64,000 nt of DNA from Flavobacterium sp. GT3R68 (lineage in GTDB: Bacteria > Bacteroidota > Bacteroidia > Flavobacteriales > Flavobacteriaceae): contig NZ_VJZK01000002.1 of assembly GCF_007109225.1 (NCBI RefSeq), positions 405,176-469,175 of the forward strand, given 5' to 3'. The position numbers were made by a program, and so were the translations under genes. A model generated the notes under the pieces. The model was not told the origin of the DNA and searched no databases. It saw nothing but the letters and a program-made list of their open reading frames with translations. Within the stretch, counting starts at the first letter, position 1. Each line of letters starts with the position of its first letter. Shown here piece by piece: positions 45,052 through 54,853 of this stretch.

Positions 45052-48000
45052 ATGAAAAAAATATTACTCACTCTATTGACTTTGTTATCCTTTGTTGGTT
45101 TTGCCCAGCAAAAAGGCGAAGTGGTCCTTGAATGGACCGAAAAATCACCAATCTCCTTTGGAACCTATTCCAAGACCGTTCCTCAATTTCAATCGGGCAA
45201 TTTCCTTTTTGATTCCAGTAAAAAGGAACTGTTTTTTGTATCAAACCTTCGACAGACCTCGACAGTGGATGAAAATTCATTGCAAATTTCAAATATCGTT
45301 TATGAATCCATTACAGCGGCTCAATTAGGAGATTTGGATGTTCGATTGCTACCGGCTACTATTCGTGCAACATTAAAAAACGTCATTGCACGTGATCAGA
45401 AATTTGCATTCCTCTCTCTGTCGCCGATTATTAAAGAAGCAAATGGTTTCAAAAAAATAAAATCATTCAGCTATTCCTTTAATAATGGCACATCCAGAAT
45501 AGCTGCATTTCCAAATAACATCGCTACTATTTCTAGTTCTGTTTTGGCATCAGGTGATTGGTATCGTTTTTATGTTGAAAAGTCTGGTGTTTATAAAATA
45601 TCAAAAGGCTTTTTACGACAATTGGGACTCAAGACAGATGGTGACCCGCGAAAAATCAAAATATTTGGCAATGGCGGGAGAATGCTCCCTTTATTAAACA
45701 ATACCTTCTACCCTTTCGACCTGGCCGAGAATGCAATTCAGTTTATAGGAGAAAATGATGGCGTTTTTAATGATGAGGATTATATTCTTTTTTATGCCGA
45801 AGGAGTAGAAAATTGGAATGACGACAGCAAAACCCACAACAATCTGTATGCTTCAAAATCTTATTATTATGTAACCACTCAAGCCAATGATGGGAAAAGA
45901 ATACAGGAATTACAGCAACCTGCAGGTACGGGCACGGTAATTACTACTTTTGATGACTACCAATTTCACGAGGTGGATTTGGTCAATTTTGTCCGAACGG
46001 GCAGAACTTGGCTTGGAGAGCAATTTAATATTGATGACGAGCAGGAATTTAAGTTTGATTTTCCAAACATCGTTCCTTCATCTGCCATGACTTTAATAAT
46101 AAATACTGCTGCTGCGGCATTTACCGGAACATCGTTCACGATAGAAGCGAATAACCAGCCTGCAGGAACTATCAACCTTTCTTCTTTGGTTGCCGATTCG
46201 GGAATAGAACTGTATCAACCTACAATACCTACAACATTAACGATTCCCGCCGCTGAAAAGGTGGCTATAAAATTGACCTATAATAATAATGGTGTCCCCT
46301 CATCAAAAGGATTTTTGGATTACATCATCCTTAAAGCCATAAGAAATCTGCAAGGATACGGGAAGCAATTCCGCTTTCAATATGATGATGCGAGCTCTTT
46401 AACGGGAATTGGCGAATACCAGTTCAGCAATGCAGCAACCATTCAACAGGTATGGGATATCACCGATATCTACGATGTCACCAAAATGGAAAACAATGGC
46501 CAAAGTTCCTTTTCCATGAAAGCCGATTTAGGGGAAGTACGGAAATACATTGCTGTAGATGCTGCGGATTATTATACACCTTTAAAAGAGTCCCAACCAA
46601 AAGTAGTTAATCAGGATTTGAAAGGCACCATTTTCAAGAATGCCTCGGGACAATTTCAAGATATCGATTATATTATAGTCACACCTGCTTTTTTGAACAA
46701 TCAAGCTGAAAAATTAGCCAATTTCCATCGCGTTTATTCTCAGCTAAATGTTAAAGTGGTCAATCTTGAAGCTATTTATCAGGAATTTTCATCCGGAAAA
46801 CAAGACATTGGAGGGATCCGTAATTTCATAAAATATGTTTTTGAGAATGCTTCGGCCGGGGATAAACGAATAAAATATCTGAACCTTTTTGGCGATGCGT
46901 CATTTGATTATAAAAACCGCACGCCAAACAACACCAATACGGTTCCTATTTATCATGCTCTAAACAGTACTACCGCAGGAGAATCATCTTTTGCCACTGA
47001 TGATTTTTTTACTTTAATGGATGCTGATGAAGGCAGAATCGATTATCAGAATCAATCCGGAAATACTATACATGACTTTGGAGGCTATGATATTGCGGTA
47101 GGCCGGATGATTGTAAGTTCTACGCAGCAGGCAGAAGAAATGGTCAATAAGGTCATCGAATATCATGATTTAAAATCGTATGGCAATTGGAGAAACAATT
47201 GTGTTTTCATTTCGGATGATTCCGATGTGGGACATAGTGATGGCGATTTGCAGCAAAGACAAAACCAATTGGCCGACCGACTTTCTCTTGAAAAGCCTTT
47301 TATTAATGTCAAAAAAATAATCCTTGACTCCTATGTCCAGGAAACTTCTTCAGGCGGAAACCGATACCCAAAAGCAAGGGAGGAAATATTTAATGCTTTC
47401 GAAAAAGGAGCATTGGTTTTCAATTACCTGGGTCATGGGGGTGAAGACGGTCTATCAGATGAAAGGATTTGGGAAAAGTCGGATGGTCAGAATCTAAGCA
47501 ACCGATTCAAGTACCCATTATTCATTACCATTACTTGTGATTTTTCGAGATTTGACAATCCATACCGTCCGACAGCTGGCGAATATACTTTTTGGAATCC
47601 GAAAGGCGGTGCTATTTCTATGATCACGACCATTAGGTCTATTCAAAAAGGAGCCGCTGAAAGTTTCAATGATTTATTAACGCAAAATATTTTTGCTTAC
47701 GGTTCAAATAACTATCCTTCGATGGCCGAAGCACTCCGATTGTCTAAAAACATCAGTCCAAGTTTTTCTTCCAATGTCGTATTCTATTTGGGAGATCCCG
47801 CGGTGATGCTTTCGATACCGAAACCTAAAATTCGTCTGACTAAGGTCAATGATATGCCGGTAACGGGACCTATCGACGATTTTCAATCGTTAGCCTACGT
47901 GAAACTTTCAGGCGAAATTACAGACGAATTCAATACGCCACTCACCAATTATACAGGAGAATTATCTGTTAACATATTTGACAAAAACATTACAAAAACC

Positions 48001-48906
48001 ACTTTCAATAATGATGGCACAAGTAACATCATGAATTTTAGTGTATTAGGAGAAACTGTTTTCAGAGGAAATGCATCGGTGGCCAATGGTCAGTTTGAAT
48101 TTGGATTTGTAGTCCCTAGAGATATCAGGATTCCGGTAGGAAACGGAAGAATCAGTTTCTATGCAAAAACAGATCAAACCCTACTGGACAAGACCGGTTA
48201 CGACACGACAATAAAAATTGGCGGAATTAATCCAAATGCAATTGCTGATAATATTGGCCCCCGAGTAAAATTATTCATGAACGACCAGACGTTTATTTCG
48301 GGCGGCATTACTAATGAATCACCTATATTCCTGGCTTATCTGGAAGACGAAAACGGGATTAATACAGCAAGTGGAATTGGGCATGACATTGTAGCCATTT
48401 TAGATGGAAACGAAAGCAATCCGTACATATTAAATGATTATTACGAAACAGAGTTGGACAATTATAAGAAAGGAAAATTACAATTCCCATTGAGAAACTT
48501 AGCCGCAGGATTGCACACTATTACTTTTAAAGCCTGGGATGTATACAATAACCCAATTTCAGCAGACATTCAGTTTCTTGTTGTCGGCGATGATACCATA
48601 ACCTTAACAAATGTTCTGAATTACCCCAACCCTTTTGTGAATTACACGCAATTCTGGTTTACACACAACAGGCCATTTGAACCCCTCGAGGTACAGGTGC
48701 AGGTAATGACGATTACCGGTAAGGTAGTCTGGTCCAAAAACCAAATCATTACCACGGATGGATTTCTGTCCAGGGAAATTACATGGGATGGAAAAGACGA
48801 TTTTGGCGATAAAATCGGAAAAGGTGTTTATGTGTATAAATTGACGGTAAAATCAACATTGACGAATAAAAAGACCGAAAAGTTTGAAAAACTTGTAATA
48901 CTTTAA
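45052..48906 (+). CDS. porU: T9SS C-terminal signal peptidase / sortase PorU
   Basis: Cell-surface Cys protease of the gingipain (C25) type, 1284 aa, that removes T9SS sorting domains and helps attach cargo to lipopolysaccharide. A signal peptide (MKKILLTLLTLLSFVGFAQ) starts it. The catalytic domain is about residues 540-940, with His795 in YLGHGGEDG and Cys829 in ITITCDFSRFD as probable dyad. The C-terminus (LNYPNPFVNYTQFWF to KFEKLVIL) resembles a CTD that is retained in PorU. porV follows, with its own promoter overlapping the porU end. No consensus promoter was found before porU itself. Confidence 0.97.
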   Translation: MKKILLTLLTLLSFVGFAQQKGEVVLEWTEKSPISFGTYSKTVPQFQSGNFLFDSSKKELFFVSNLRQTSTVDENSLQISNIVYESITAAQLGDLDVRLLPATIRATLKNVIARDQKFAFLSLSPIIKEANGFKKIKSFSYSFNNGTSRIAAFPNNIATISSSVLASGDWYRFYVEKSGVYKISKGFLRQLGLKTDGDPRKIKIFGNGGRMLPLLNNTFYPFDLAENAIQFIGENDGVFNDEDYILFYAEGVENWNDDSKTHNNLYASKSYYYVTTQANDGKRIQELQQPAGTGTVITTFDDYQFHEVDLVNFVRTGRTWLGEQFNIDDEQEFKFDFPNIVPSSAMTLIINTAAAAFTGTSFTIEANNQPAGTINLSSLVADSGIELYQPTIPTTLTIPAAEKVAIKLTYNNNGVPSSKGFLDYIILKAIRNLQGYGKQFRFQYDDASSLTGIGEYQFSNAATIQQVWDITDIYDVTKMENNGQSSFSMKADLGEVRKYIAVDAADYYTPLKESQPKVVNQDLKGTIFKNASGQFQDIDYIIVTPAFLNNQAEKLANFHRVYSQLNVKVVNLEAIYQEFSSGKQDIGGIRNFIKYVFENASAGDKRIKYLNLFGDASFDYKNRTPNNTNTVPIYHALNSTTAGESSFATDDFFTLMDADEGRIDYQNQSGNTIHDFGGYDIAVGRMIVSSTQQAEEMVNKVIEYHDLKSYGNWRNNCVFISDDSDVGHSDGDLQQRQNQLADRLSLEKPFINVKKIILDSYVQETSSGGNRYPKAREEIFNAFEKGALVFNYLGHGGEDGLSDERIWEKSDGQNLSNRFKYPLFITITCDFSRFDNPYRPTAGEYTFWNPKGGAISMITTIRSIQKGAAESFNDLLTQNIFAYGSNNYPSMAEALRLSKNISPSFSSNVVFYLGDPAVMLSIPKPKIRLTKVNDMPVTGPIDDFQSLAYVKLSGEITDEFNTPLTNYTGELSVNIFDKNITKTTFNNDGTSNIMNFSVLGETVFRGNASVANGQFEFGFVVPRDIRIPVGNGRISFYAKTDQTLLDKTGYDTTIKIGGINPNAIADNIGPRVKLFMNDQTFISGGITNESPIFLAYLEDENGINTASGIGHDIVAILDGNESNPYILNDYYETELDNYKKGKLQFPLRNLAAGLHTITFKAWDVYNNPISADIQFLVVGDDTITLTNVLNYPNPFVNYTQFWFTHNRPFEPLEVQVQVMTITGKVVWSKNQIITTDGFLSREITWDGKDDFGDKIGKGVYVYKLTVKSTLTNKKTEKFEKLVIL

Positions 48907-48922
48907 TAAAATACTATATTTG
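48893..48922 (+). promoter_or_regulatory. Bacteroidota promoter for porV
   Basis: TTG (48893-48895, inside the last codons of porU), 19 bp, TATATTTG (48915-48922). Transcription would begin near 48929, 17 bases before the porV ATG. porV can thus be made without porU. Confidence 0.72.
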
Positions 48923-48945
48923 TTTAATCAATTTTAAAAATCAGA

Positions 48946-50121
48946 ATGAAAAGATTATCGCTATTAGTTATATGCTTCTTTGTCACGCAACTATCAAGAG
49001 CACAAGAGGATAGAGTCATTACAACCGGTGTTCCTTTTTTATTGGTTGCCGCTGATGCTCGTGCTGCCGGTATGGGTGACCAAGGTGTTGCGACCGCTGC
49101 CGATGCGTTTTCCCAGCAGTGGAACCCAGCTAAATATGCTTTTTCGTTAGACAAGCAAGGATTTACTGTCAGTTATACTCCTTATCTGACTGCATTAGTA
49201 AATGACATTTCCCTAGGACAGGTTACCTATTTTAATAAAATTAACGAACGAAGCGCTTTTGCCGGTAGTATCCGTTATTTTAGTTTGGGTGAAATTGAAT
49301 TAAGACAGAATTTTGACGATATCCCACAGGTGGTAAAACCAAGCGAATTCGCTTTGGATGGCTCCTATTCATTAAAGCTGAGCGATCATTTATCCATGGC
49401 AGTTGCCGGAAGATTCTTAAGCTCCAATCTAAAAATTCAGGATGGCACTAATGATACCAGAGCTGCCAAATCATTTGCATTTGATGTAGCCGCATTTTAT
49501 CAATCCGAAGAAGTTGCCTATAGTGATTTCAATGGTAAATGGAGACTGGGTTTTAACCTTCAGAATTTAGGTCCGAAAATCAGCTATGACTCCAGTGAAT
49601 CATCTGAAGTAAATGCCAACTTCCTTCCTGCTCAAATGAAATTCGGAGCGGGATTTGATTTTGTATTTGACGAATACAATAAAGTAACAGCAAGCGTCGA
49701 AATAAACAAACTTCTAGTCCCAACGCCTCAAGATCCTGATTTGAATGGTGACGGTACTATTACCAACGATGAAAGAGCAGAAAACAATGCCAACTATCGT
49801 AAAATAGGATGGGTTTCAGGAATATTTAAATCTTTTGGTGATGCTCCTGATGGCTTTGGCGAAGAATTGAAAGAATTCACATACTCTGCCGGAGCAGAAT
49901 ATTTATATCAGGATTCGTTTGCAATGCGTTTAGGATATTTCCACGAAAGTCCTGAAAAAGGAGCCCGACAGTTTTTCTCTTTGGGTGCCGGGTTTAAATA
50001 CAATGTGGTAAAAGTAGATGTCTCCTATTTGTTCTCTGCTTCTAAAGTCCAAAACCCATTAGAAAACACACTCCGTTTTTCTCTTACCTTTAATTTTGGT
50101 GATAAATACGAAGAATATTAG
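48946..50121 (+). CDS. porV: T9SS outer-membrane shuttle protein PorV
   Basis: 391 aa outer-membrane beta-barrel of the FadL-like fold. PorV takes cargo from the Sov translocon and carries it to PorU. The signal peptide is MKRLSLLVICFFVTQLSRAQ; the mature start shows the typical VITTGVPFLLVAADARAAGM and NPAKYAF. The last residues (LRFSLTFNFGDKYEEY) look like a terminal barrel strand. It lies 39 bases behind porU, from a promoter that overlaps the porU end, and is closed by a strong terminator. Confidence 0.96.
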   Translation: MKRLSLLVICFFVTQLSRAQEDRVITTGVPFLLVAADARAAGMGDQGVATAADAFSQQWNPAKYAFSLDKQGFTVSYTPYLTALVNDISLGQVTYFNKINERSAFAGSIRYFSLGEIELRQNFDDIPQVVKPSEFALDGSYSLKLSDHLSMAVAGRFLSSNLKIQDGTNDTRAAKSFAFDVAAFYQSEEVAYSDFNGKWRLGFNLQNLGPKISYDSSESSEVNANFLPAQMKFGAGFDFVFDEYNKVTASVEINKLLVPTPQDPDLNGDGTITNDERAENNANYRKIGWVSGIFKSFGDAPDGFGEELKEFTYSAGAEYLYQDSFAMRLGYFHESPEKGARQFFSLGAGFKYNVVKVDVSYLFSASKVQNPLENTLRFSLTFNFGDKYEEY

Positions 50122-50144
50122 TAAAATCAAATTATCAATAAACA

Positions 50145-50180
50145 ATCCAAATTTCTTAATGTGAAATTTGGATTTTTTTT
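50145..50180 (+). terminator. Terminator after porV
   Basis: Perfect 10-bp stem ATCCAAATTT / AAATTTGGAT (50145-50154, 50164-50173) followed by eight T. Confidence 0.85.
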
Positions 50181-50192
50181 CCCTAATAAAGA

Positions 50193-50675
50193 ATGAAAGA
50201 TATAAGTATTACTACAAAATTTACCGCGTTTGATTCGGTAGCCGACCTGTCTGATGATATCAAATCATTGATGCTGGAAGCGATTGCCATCAGAAAAAAG
50301 GCCTATGCCCCCTATTCCAAATTTCGCGTAGGCGCTGCCTTACTCCTGGATAACGGAAAAGTGGTATTGGGCTCCAATCAGGAAAACGCTGCGTACCCTT
50401 CTGGACTATGCGCTGAAAGAGTTGCTATTTTTCAAGCCGGGGCAGTATATCCGGAAGCAAAAATCATTTGTATGGCAATCACTGCTGCTTCTGATACCAA
50501 TACAACAGCAGCGCCGATACCACCATGTGGTGCTTGCAGACAAAGCATTGCAGAATATGAGTTTAAGCAGGAATCTCCAATTGAAATTTATTTTACAGGT
50601 GAAATTGGTGCGGTTTATAAATCAGACTCATTGAAAAATTTACTGCCTTTTATGTTTGATAAAAACTTCTTATAA
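50193..50675 (+). CDS. cdd: Cytidine deaminase
   Basis: Homotetramer-type zinc enzyme converting cytidine to uridine in pyrimidine salvage. It is 160 aa. FRVGAALLLDNGKVVLGSN is near residue 49; the zinc site is GLCAERVAIFQAG (Cys and catalytic Glu near 71-73) and PPCGACRQSIAE (two Cys near 111-114). It starts soon after the porV terminator and is separate from pdhA by 136 bases. Confidence 0.96.
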   Translation: MKDISITTKFTAFDSVADLSDDIKSLMLEAIAIRKKAYAPYSKFRVGAALLLDNGKVVLGSNQENAAYPSGLCAERVAIFQAGAVYPEAKIICMAITAASDTNTTAAPIPPCGACRQSIAEYEFKQESPIEIYFTGEIGAVYKSDSLKNLLPFMFDKNFL

Positions 50676-50722
50676 ATAAAATAAAAATCCCGCATTAATT
50701 TTACTCCTTAGTTGGAATGTGC

Positions 50723-50730
50723 TATTTTTG
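50723..50730 (+). promoter_or_regulatory. Promoter -7 box for pdhA-pdhC
   Basis: TATTTTTG fits TAnnTTTG, 81 bases before the pdhA ATG. The -33 TTG is not found at the usual spacing (TTA instead). Confidence 0.45.
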
Positions 50731-50811
50731 CTCTTCGCAAATTTGTGTGAAGAACCTATTTTAAAATAGTGGGCAATTGATAACACAGAAACACTTTAGC
50801 AAGAAAAACAG

Positions 50812-51810
50812 ATGAAAGAAATTACAAAAGAGGTATATTTAAAGTGGTATGAAGACATGCTGCTTTGGAGAAAGTTTGAAGATAAATTAGCAGCACTATA
50901 TATACAACAAAAAGTAAGAGGATTTCTTCACCTATACAATGGTCAGGAAGCAGTATTAGCGGGTGCTTTACACGCTATGGATTTGACTAAGGACAAAATG
51001 ATTACCGCTTATAGAAATCACGTTCAGCCAATTGGAATGGGAGTTGACCCAAAAGCGGTTATGGCCGAACTCTTAGGAAAAGTAACCGGAACTTCTAAAG
51101 GAATGGGGGGGTCTATGCATATTTTCTCAAAAGAGAAAGGATTCTTCGGAGGACACGGCATCGTGGGGGCGCAAATCCCTGTTGGAGCCGGTATTGCTTT
51201 TGCCGACAAATATTTTGAAACTGGCGGAGTTACACTTACCTATTTTGGTGATGGTGCAGCACGTCAGGGATCTTTACATGAAGCTTTCAATATGGCAATG
51301 TTATGGAAATTACCTGTAGTTTTTATTGTGGAAAACAACGGATATGCTATGGGAACTTCCGTAGAAAGAACAGCCAATCACACGGATATCTGGAAATTAG
51401 GCTTAGGATATGAAATGCCCTGCGGGCCGGTTGACGGAATGAATCCTGTAAAAGTTGCCGAAGCGATGCATGAAGCAATGGACCGCGCACGACGTGGAGA
51501 CGGACCAACATTCCTGGAAATGAAAACATACCGTTACAGAGGACATTCTATGTCTGATGCACAATTATACCGCTCCAAGGAAGAAGTAGAAGAATACAAG
51601 AAAATTGACCCAATTACTCAAGTTCTGGATGTGATTATGGATCAGAAATATGCTACTGAAGAAGAAATTGAAGCAATTGATGAAAGAGTTAAAGGCTTAG
51701 TCGAAGAATGCGTGAAATTCGCCGAAGAGTCCCCATACCCTGAAATACAGCAATTGTACGATGTAGTGTACGATCAAGAGAACTATCCTTTTTTACCTCA
51801 TAAACTATAA
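50812..51810 (+). CDS. pdhA: Pyruvate dehydrogenase E1 component, alpha subunit
   Basis: 332 aa subunit that binds thiamine diphosphate and decarboxylates pyruvate with the beta subunit. The TPP motif is YFGDGAARQGSLHEAFNMAM followed by VVFIVENNGYAMGTS; the phosphorylation-loop-like region YRYRGHSMSDAQLYRS is near residue 240. The E2 gene begins 6 bases after it. The beta subunit gene (pdhB) is not between or beside them and must be elsewhere. Confidence 0.96.
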   Translation: MKEITKEVYLKWYEDMLLWRKFEDKLAALYIQQKVRGFLHLYNGQEAVLAGALHAMDLTKDKMITAYRNHVQPIGMGVDPKAVMAELLGKVTGTSKGMGGSMHIFSKEKGFFGGHGIVGAQIPVGAGIAFADKYFETGGVTLTYFGDGAARQGSLHEAFNMAMLWKLPVVFIVENNGYAMGTSVERTANHTDIWKLGLGYEMPCGPVDGMNPVKVAEAMHEAMDRARRGDGPTFLEMKTYRYRGHSMSDAQLYRSKEEVEEYKKIDPITQVLDVIMDQKYATEEEIEAIDERVKGLVEECVKFAEESPYPEIQQLYDVVYDQENYPFLPHKL

Positions 51811-51816
51811 TCAATT

Positions 51817-53451
51817 ATGGCAACAGTTATTAAAATGCCCCGCCTTAGCGACACGATGACGGAAGGAACCGTAGCTACATGGCTAAAAAAAGTTGGTGAT
51901 AAGATAAAGGAAGGAGATATTCTTGCAGAAATTGAAACAGACAAAGCAACGATGGAATTTGAATCTTTCGATTCCGGAACGCTTTTACATATCGGAATCC
52001 CAGAAGGCGAAACTGCTCCTGTAGATTCTTTATTGGCTATCATTGGAGAAGAAGGGGAAGATATATCCGCTTTATTAAACGGAAAAACGGATGCTCCTCC
52101 AACCGAAGAAGCTGCCGCGCCAAAATCAGAAACTGCTGCGCCGACAGAAGAAACTAAAAATGAAACTTCAGCTGCTCCTGCCGAATTGCCAACTGGTGTT
52201 ATTGTCGTAACCATGCCTCGTTTAAGCGACACCATGACTGACGGAACAGTAGCCACCTGGATAAAGAAAGAGGGCGACAAAGTATCCGAAGGGGATATTC
52301 TGGCCGAAATCGAAACTGATAAAGCAACAATGGAATTCGAATCTTTCAACGCCGGAACATTATTGTTCATTGGTGTTCAGGAAGGGCAAACAGTTCCGGT
52401 AGATAGTCTTTTGGCTATTATTGGACCTGAAGGAACCGATATTTCCGGTATTGCAGAAAATTACAAAAAAGGAGGCAGCACTGCCGCACCTGCTTCGGCA
52501 TCGGCCAAAAAAGAAGAAGCGCCTGCTCCAAAACAAGCAGAAACAGCAACCCCGATTGCAGATGGACAACGTATTTTCGTTTCTCCATTGGCAAGAAAAA
52601 TAGCAGATGAGAAAGGTATTAATTTATTACAGGTAAAAGGTTCTGGAGAGAACGGCCGCATTGTAAAAAATGACGTCGAAAACTTCACTTCACAACCAGC
52701 TTCAACTCAGCAAGCTGTACCTTCTCAGGAAAGTGCCTCAGCAGTAAAACCATTTGTTCCTGCAGGAGAAACTTTTTCAGAAGAAATCAAGAATTCTCAA
52801 ATGCGAAAGATTATTGCCAAACGATTGGCGGAATCTATTTTCACAGCACCGCATTTCTACCTGACAATAGAAGTAGCAATGGACGAAGCTATGAAATCAA
52901 GAGGTGTTATCAACACCATTCCAGACACGAAAGTTTCTTTTAATGACATGGTTATCAAAGCCTGTGCAATGGCTTTGAAAAAGCATCCAAAAGTAAACTC
53001 CCAATGGAAAGAAGACGCTATCATCATCAATCACCATGTTAATATTGGTGTAGCTGTTGCCGTTGAAGATGGATTAGTTGTTCCGGTGCTACGATTTGCC
53101 GATCAATTAAGCTTGTCCCAAATTGGTGGTAACGTAAAAGATTTAGCCGGAAAAGCAAGAAACAAAAAATTACAGCCAGCAGAAATGGAAGGCAGTACAT
53201 TTACTGTTTCCAATCTAGGAATGTTTGGAATCACGGAATTCACTTCTATTATCAACCAACCGAATTCCGCAATCGTTTCAGTGGGTGCCATTGTTGAAAA
53301 ACCGGTGGTTAAAAATGGGCAGATTGTAATTGGTAACACCATGATGCTTTCACTGGGATGCGATCATCGAACTGTTGATGGCGCAACCGGAGCTCAATTT
53401 TTACAGACATTAAAACAATTTATAGAAAATCCGGTGACTATGCTGGCATAA
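51817..53451 (+). CDS. pdhC: Pyruvate dehydrogenase E2 (dihydrolipoamide acetyltransferase)
   Basis: 544 aa core of the pyruvate dehydrogenase complex, transferring acetyl from lipoate to CoA. Two near-identical lipoyl domains (about 1-80 and 130-205) have lipoylation sites Lys43 and Lys169 in ETDKATMEF. Ala/Pro/Glu-rich linkers separate them. An E3-binding domain lies near 250-290 (VSPLARKIADEKGINL, GRIVKNDV) and the catalytic domain from about 325, with His517 and Asp521 in DHRTVDGA. It lies 6 bases behind pdhA, and the pair forms one operon. Confidence 0.96.
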   Translation: MATVIKMPRLSDTMTEGTVATWLKKVGDKIKEGDILAEIETDKATMEFESFDSGTLLHIGIPEGETAPVDSLLAIIGEEGEDISALLNGKTDAPPTEEAAAPKSETAAPTEETKNETSAAPAELPTGVIVVTMPRLSDTMTDGTVATWIKKEGDKVSEGDILAEIETDKATMEFESFNAGTLLFIGVQEGQTVPVDSLLAIIGPEGTDISGIAENYKKGGSTAAPASASAKKEEAPAPKQAETATPIADGQRIFVSPLARKIADEKGINLLQVKGSGENGRIVKNDVENFTSQPASTQQAVPSQESASAVKPFVPAGETFSEEIKNSQMRKIIAKRLAESIFTAPHFYLTIEVAMDEAMKSRGVINTIPDTKVSFNDMVIKACAMALKKHPKVNSQWKEDAIIINHHVNIGVAVAVEDGLVVPVLRFADQLSLSQIGGNVKDLAGKARNKKLQPAEMEGSTFTVSNLGMFGITEFTSIINQPNSAIVSVGAIVEKPVVKNGQIVIGNTMMLSLGCDHRTVDGATGAQFLQTLKQFIENPVTMLA

Positions 53452-53472
53452 TCTATTTTTTGAAATACCAAT

Positions 53473-53504
53473 CCCGTTTTGAGCAATCAGAACGGGTTTT
53501 TTTA
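53473..53504 (+). terminator. Terminator after pdhC
   Basis: Stem CCCGTTTTGA / TCAGAACGGG with one mismatch, loop GCAA, followed by eight T. It touches the end of the convergent glycosyltransferase gene. Confidence 0.8.
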
Positions 53505-54743
53505 TTTATTCTTAGCTTCTATCCAACGGGACATGTATTTTGTACTTTGCACTGTGTGGTGTTGAAGCATAGCCCCCATAAAATTATCCAACCGATGTTG
53601 TTTCAGATTCTTTACTGAAGATAAGATATACTGTATCAGATCATTCTGATACAACGATTTTAAATATTTTTCCTCCATAATCCGGATTCCGTTTTTTTGG
53701 GATTTTTGCCATAGTACTTTATCCTTATACAATTGTGTAGCGGCATCAGCAAAAATTTGATGATCGTCAGTAATGAATCCATTCCATGGTAAATTACCAT
53801 GCATCGATTCGGCTCCGATCAATGTAGTGACACTCGGCGTACCACACTCCATAGCTTCCAATAATTTCCCTTTTAATCCGGCACCAAATCGCAAGGGCGC
53901 AAGAACCACACGAGCTTCGCGCACTACTGATTTAGCATCAGAGGCACGTCCCATAATATATAAACCCTCTTTCGGCTGATGCAATTGCAATACTTTTTGA
54001 GAAGGATATGCGCCATAAATCAGGAGGTTAACCTCAGGTAATTGCTTTCTGATAAGTGGCCAAATCGTTTCTTTCAAATATTGAACGGCATTCCAATTCG
54101 GCTCATGCAAAAAATTACCGATAAAAACAAAATCATCACGTTCTTCATATGGTGGCAACTTATCTACTAACTCAGTATTGACATCATCCAATAAAAAAGG
54201 GAGATAGTACAATAACGATTTGTCGATTTTAAATATATCCTGCAACAAATTCATTTCAAATTCAGAAATCATAAAAGAAATATCGCATCTCAAAATGCTT
54301 GCAATCTCTCTTTTGGCAACCTCTTCAGTGAGCAGGTCAGTAGTGTTGAAATCCCGATTTTCTTTCCATGCTTTTTGTCGGGCCAGGCGTAGACAGTGTA
54401 AATCTTCTGTATCCAATAAACGAAGCGCATGGGGACATTGTTCTGCAACACGCCAGCCAAATTGTTCTTCCATCATAAACCGGTCAAATAACACAATCGA
54501 CGGATTCAATTCTTTGATGTAAGAGTCAAAACTGCTGCAGTTCAATACAATTGATTTTTTTACTACCCCCAGCATCGTAAGGTCCATCATATAGTCACTG
54601 TCCATGGCAGGACTTGCAAAAGTAACCTTCCACCCGCATTCCTGAAACAATTGAATCAACTGAACCATTCGGCTTCCAGCTGCAGAGGAATTGGGTTCAG
54701 GCCATACAAACCCCAGGATTAAAACGTGTGGCGCACTTTTCAT
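53502..54743 (-). CDS. Family 4-like glycosyltransferase
   Basis: 413 aa GT-B fold protein. The N-terminal half starts HVLILGFVWPEPNSSAAGSR, a typical acceptor-side beginning; the C-terminal half has DDFVFIGNFLHEPNWNAVQY, LLIYGAYPSQ and the nucleotide-sugar site VVLAPLRFGAGLKGKLLEAM near 285-304, with Glu in the EAMECGTP segment. No membrane segment. The sugar and acceptor are unknown. It is a single gene, convergent with pdhC and divergent from miaE. Confidence 0.9.
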   Translation of the reverse strand: MKSAPHVLILGFVWPEPNSSAAGSRMVQLIQLFQECGWKVTFASPAMDSDYMMDLTMLGVVKKSIVLNCSSFDSYIKELNPSIVLFDRFMMEEQFGWRVAEQCPHALRLLDTEDLHCLRLARQKAWKENRDFNTTDLLTEEVAKREIASILRCDISFMISEFEMNLLQDIFKIDKSLLYYLPFLLDDVNTELVDKLPPYEERDDFVFIGNFLHEPNWNAVQYLKETIWPLIRKQLPEVNLLIYGAYPSQKVLQLHQPKEGLYIMGRASDAKSVVREARVVLAPLRFGAGLKGKLLEAMECGTPSVTTLIGAESMHGNLPWNGFITDDHQIFADAATQLYKDKVLWQKSQKNGIRIMEEKYLKSLYQNDLIQYILSSVKNLKQHRLDNFMGAMLQHHTVQSTKYMSRWIEAKNK

Positions 54744-54823
54744 TCAATATCAATTAGATTGCAAAATAAACCTATTTTGACTGTAATCCAATTCATTCCC
54801 GGAGAAATCAGACAGAAAATCAC

Positions 54824-54831
54824 TATTTTTG
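54824..54831 (+). promoter_or_regulatory. Promoter -7 box for miaE
   Basis: TATTTTTG fits TAnnTTTG, 22 bases before the ATG. No clear TTG at -33. Confidence 0.5.
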
Positions 54832-54853
54832 TCGTTCGTAAAAAAACAAAAAA

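Noticed and set aside
50812..53451. Missing pdhB as a possible gene loss
   Set aside because: pdhA and the E2 gene are commonly found without adjacent pdhB in Flavobacteria, so absence from this window is not evidence of loss.
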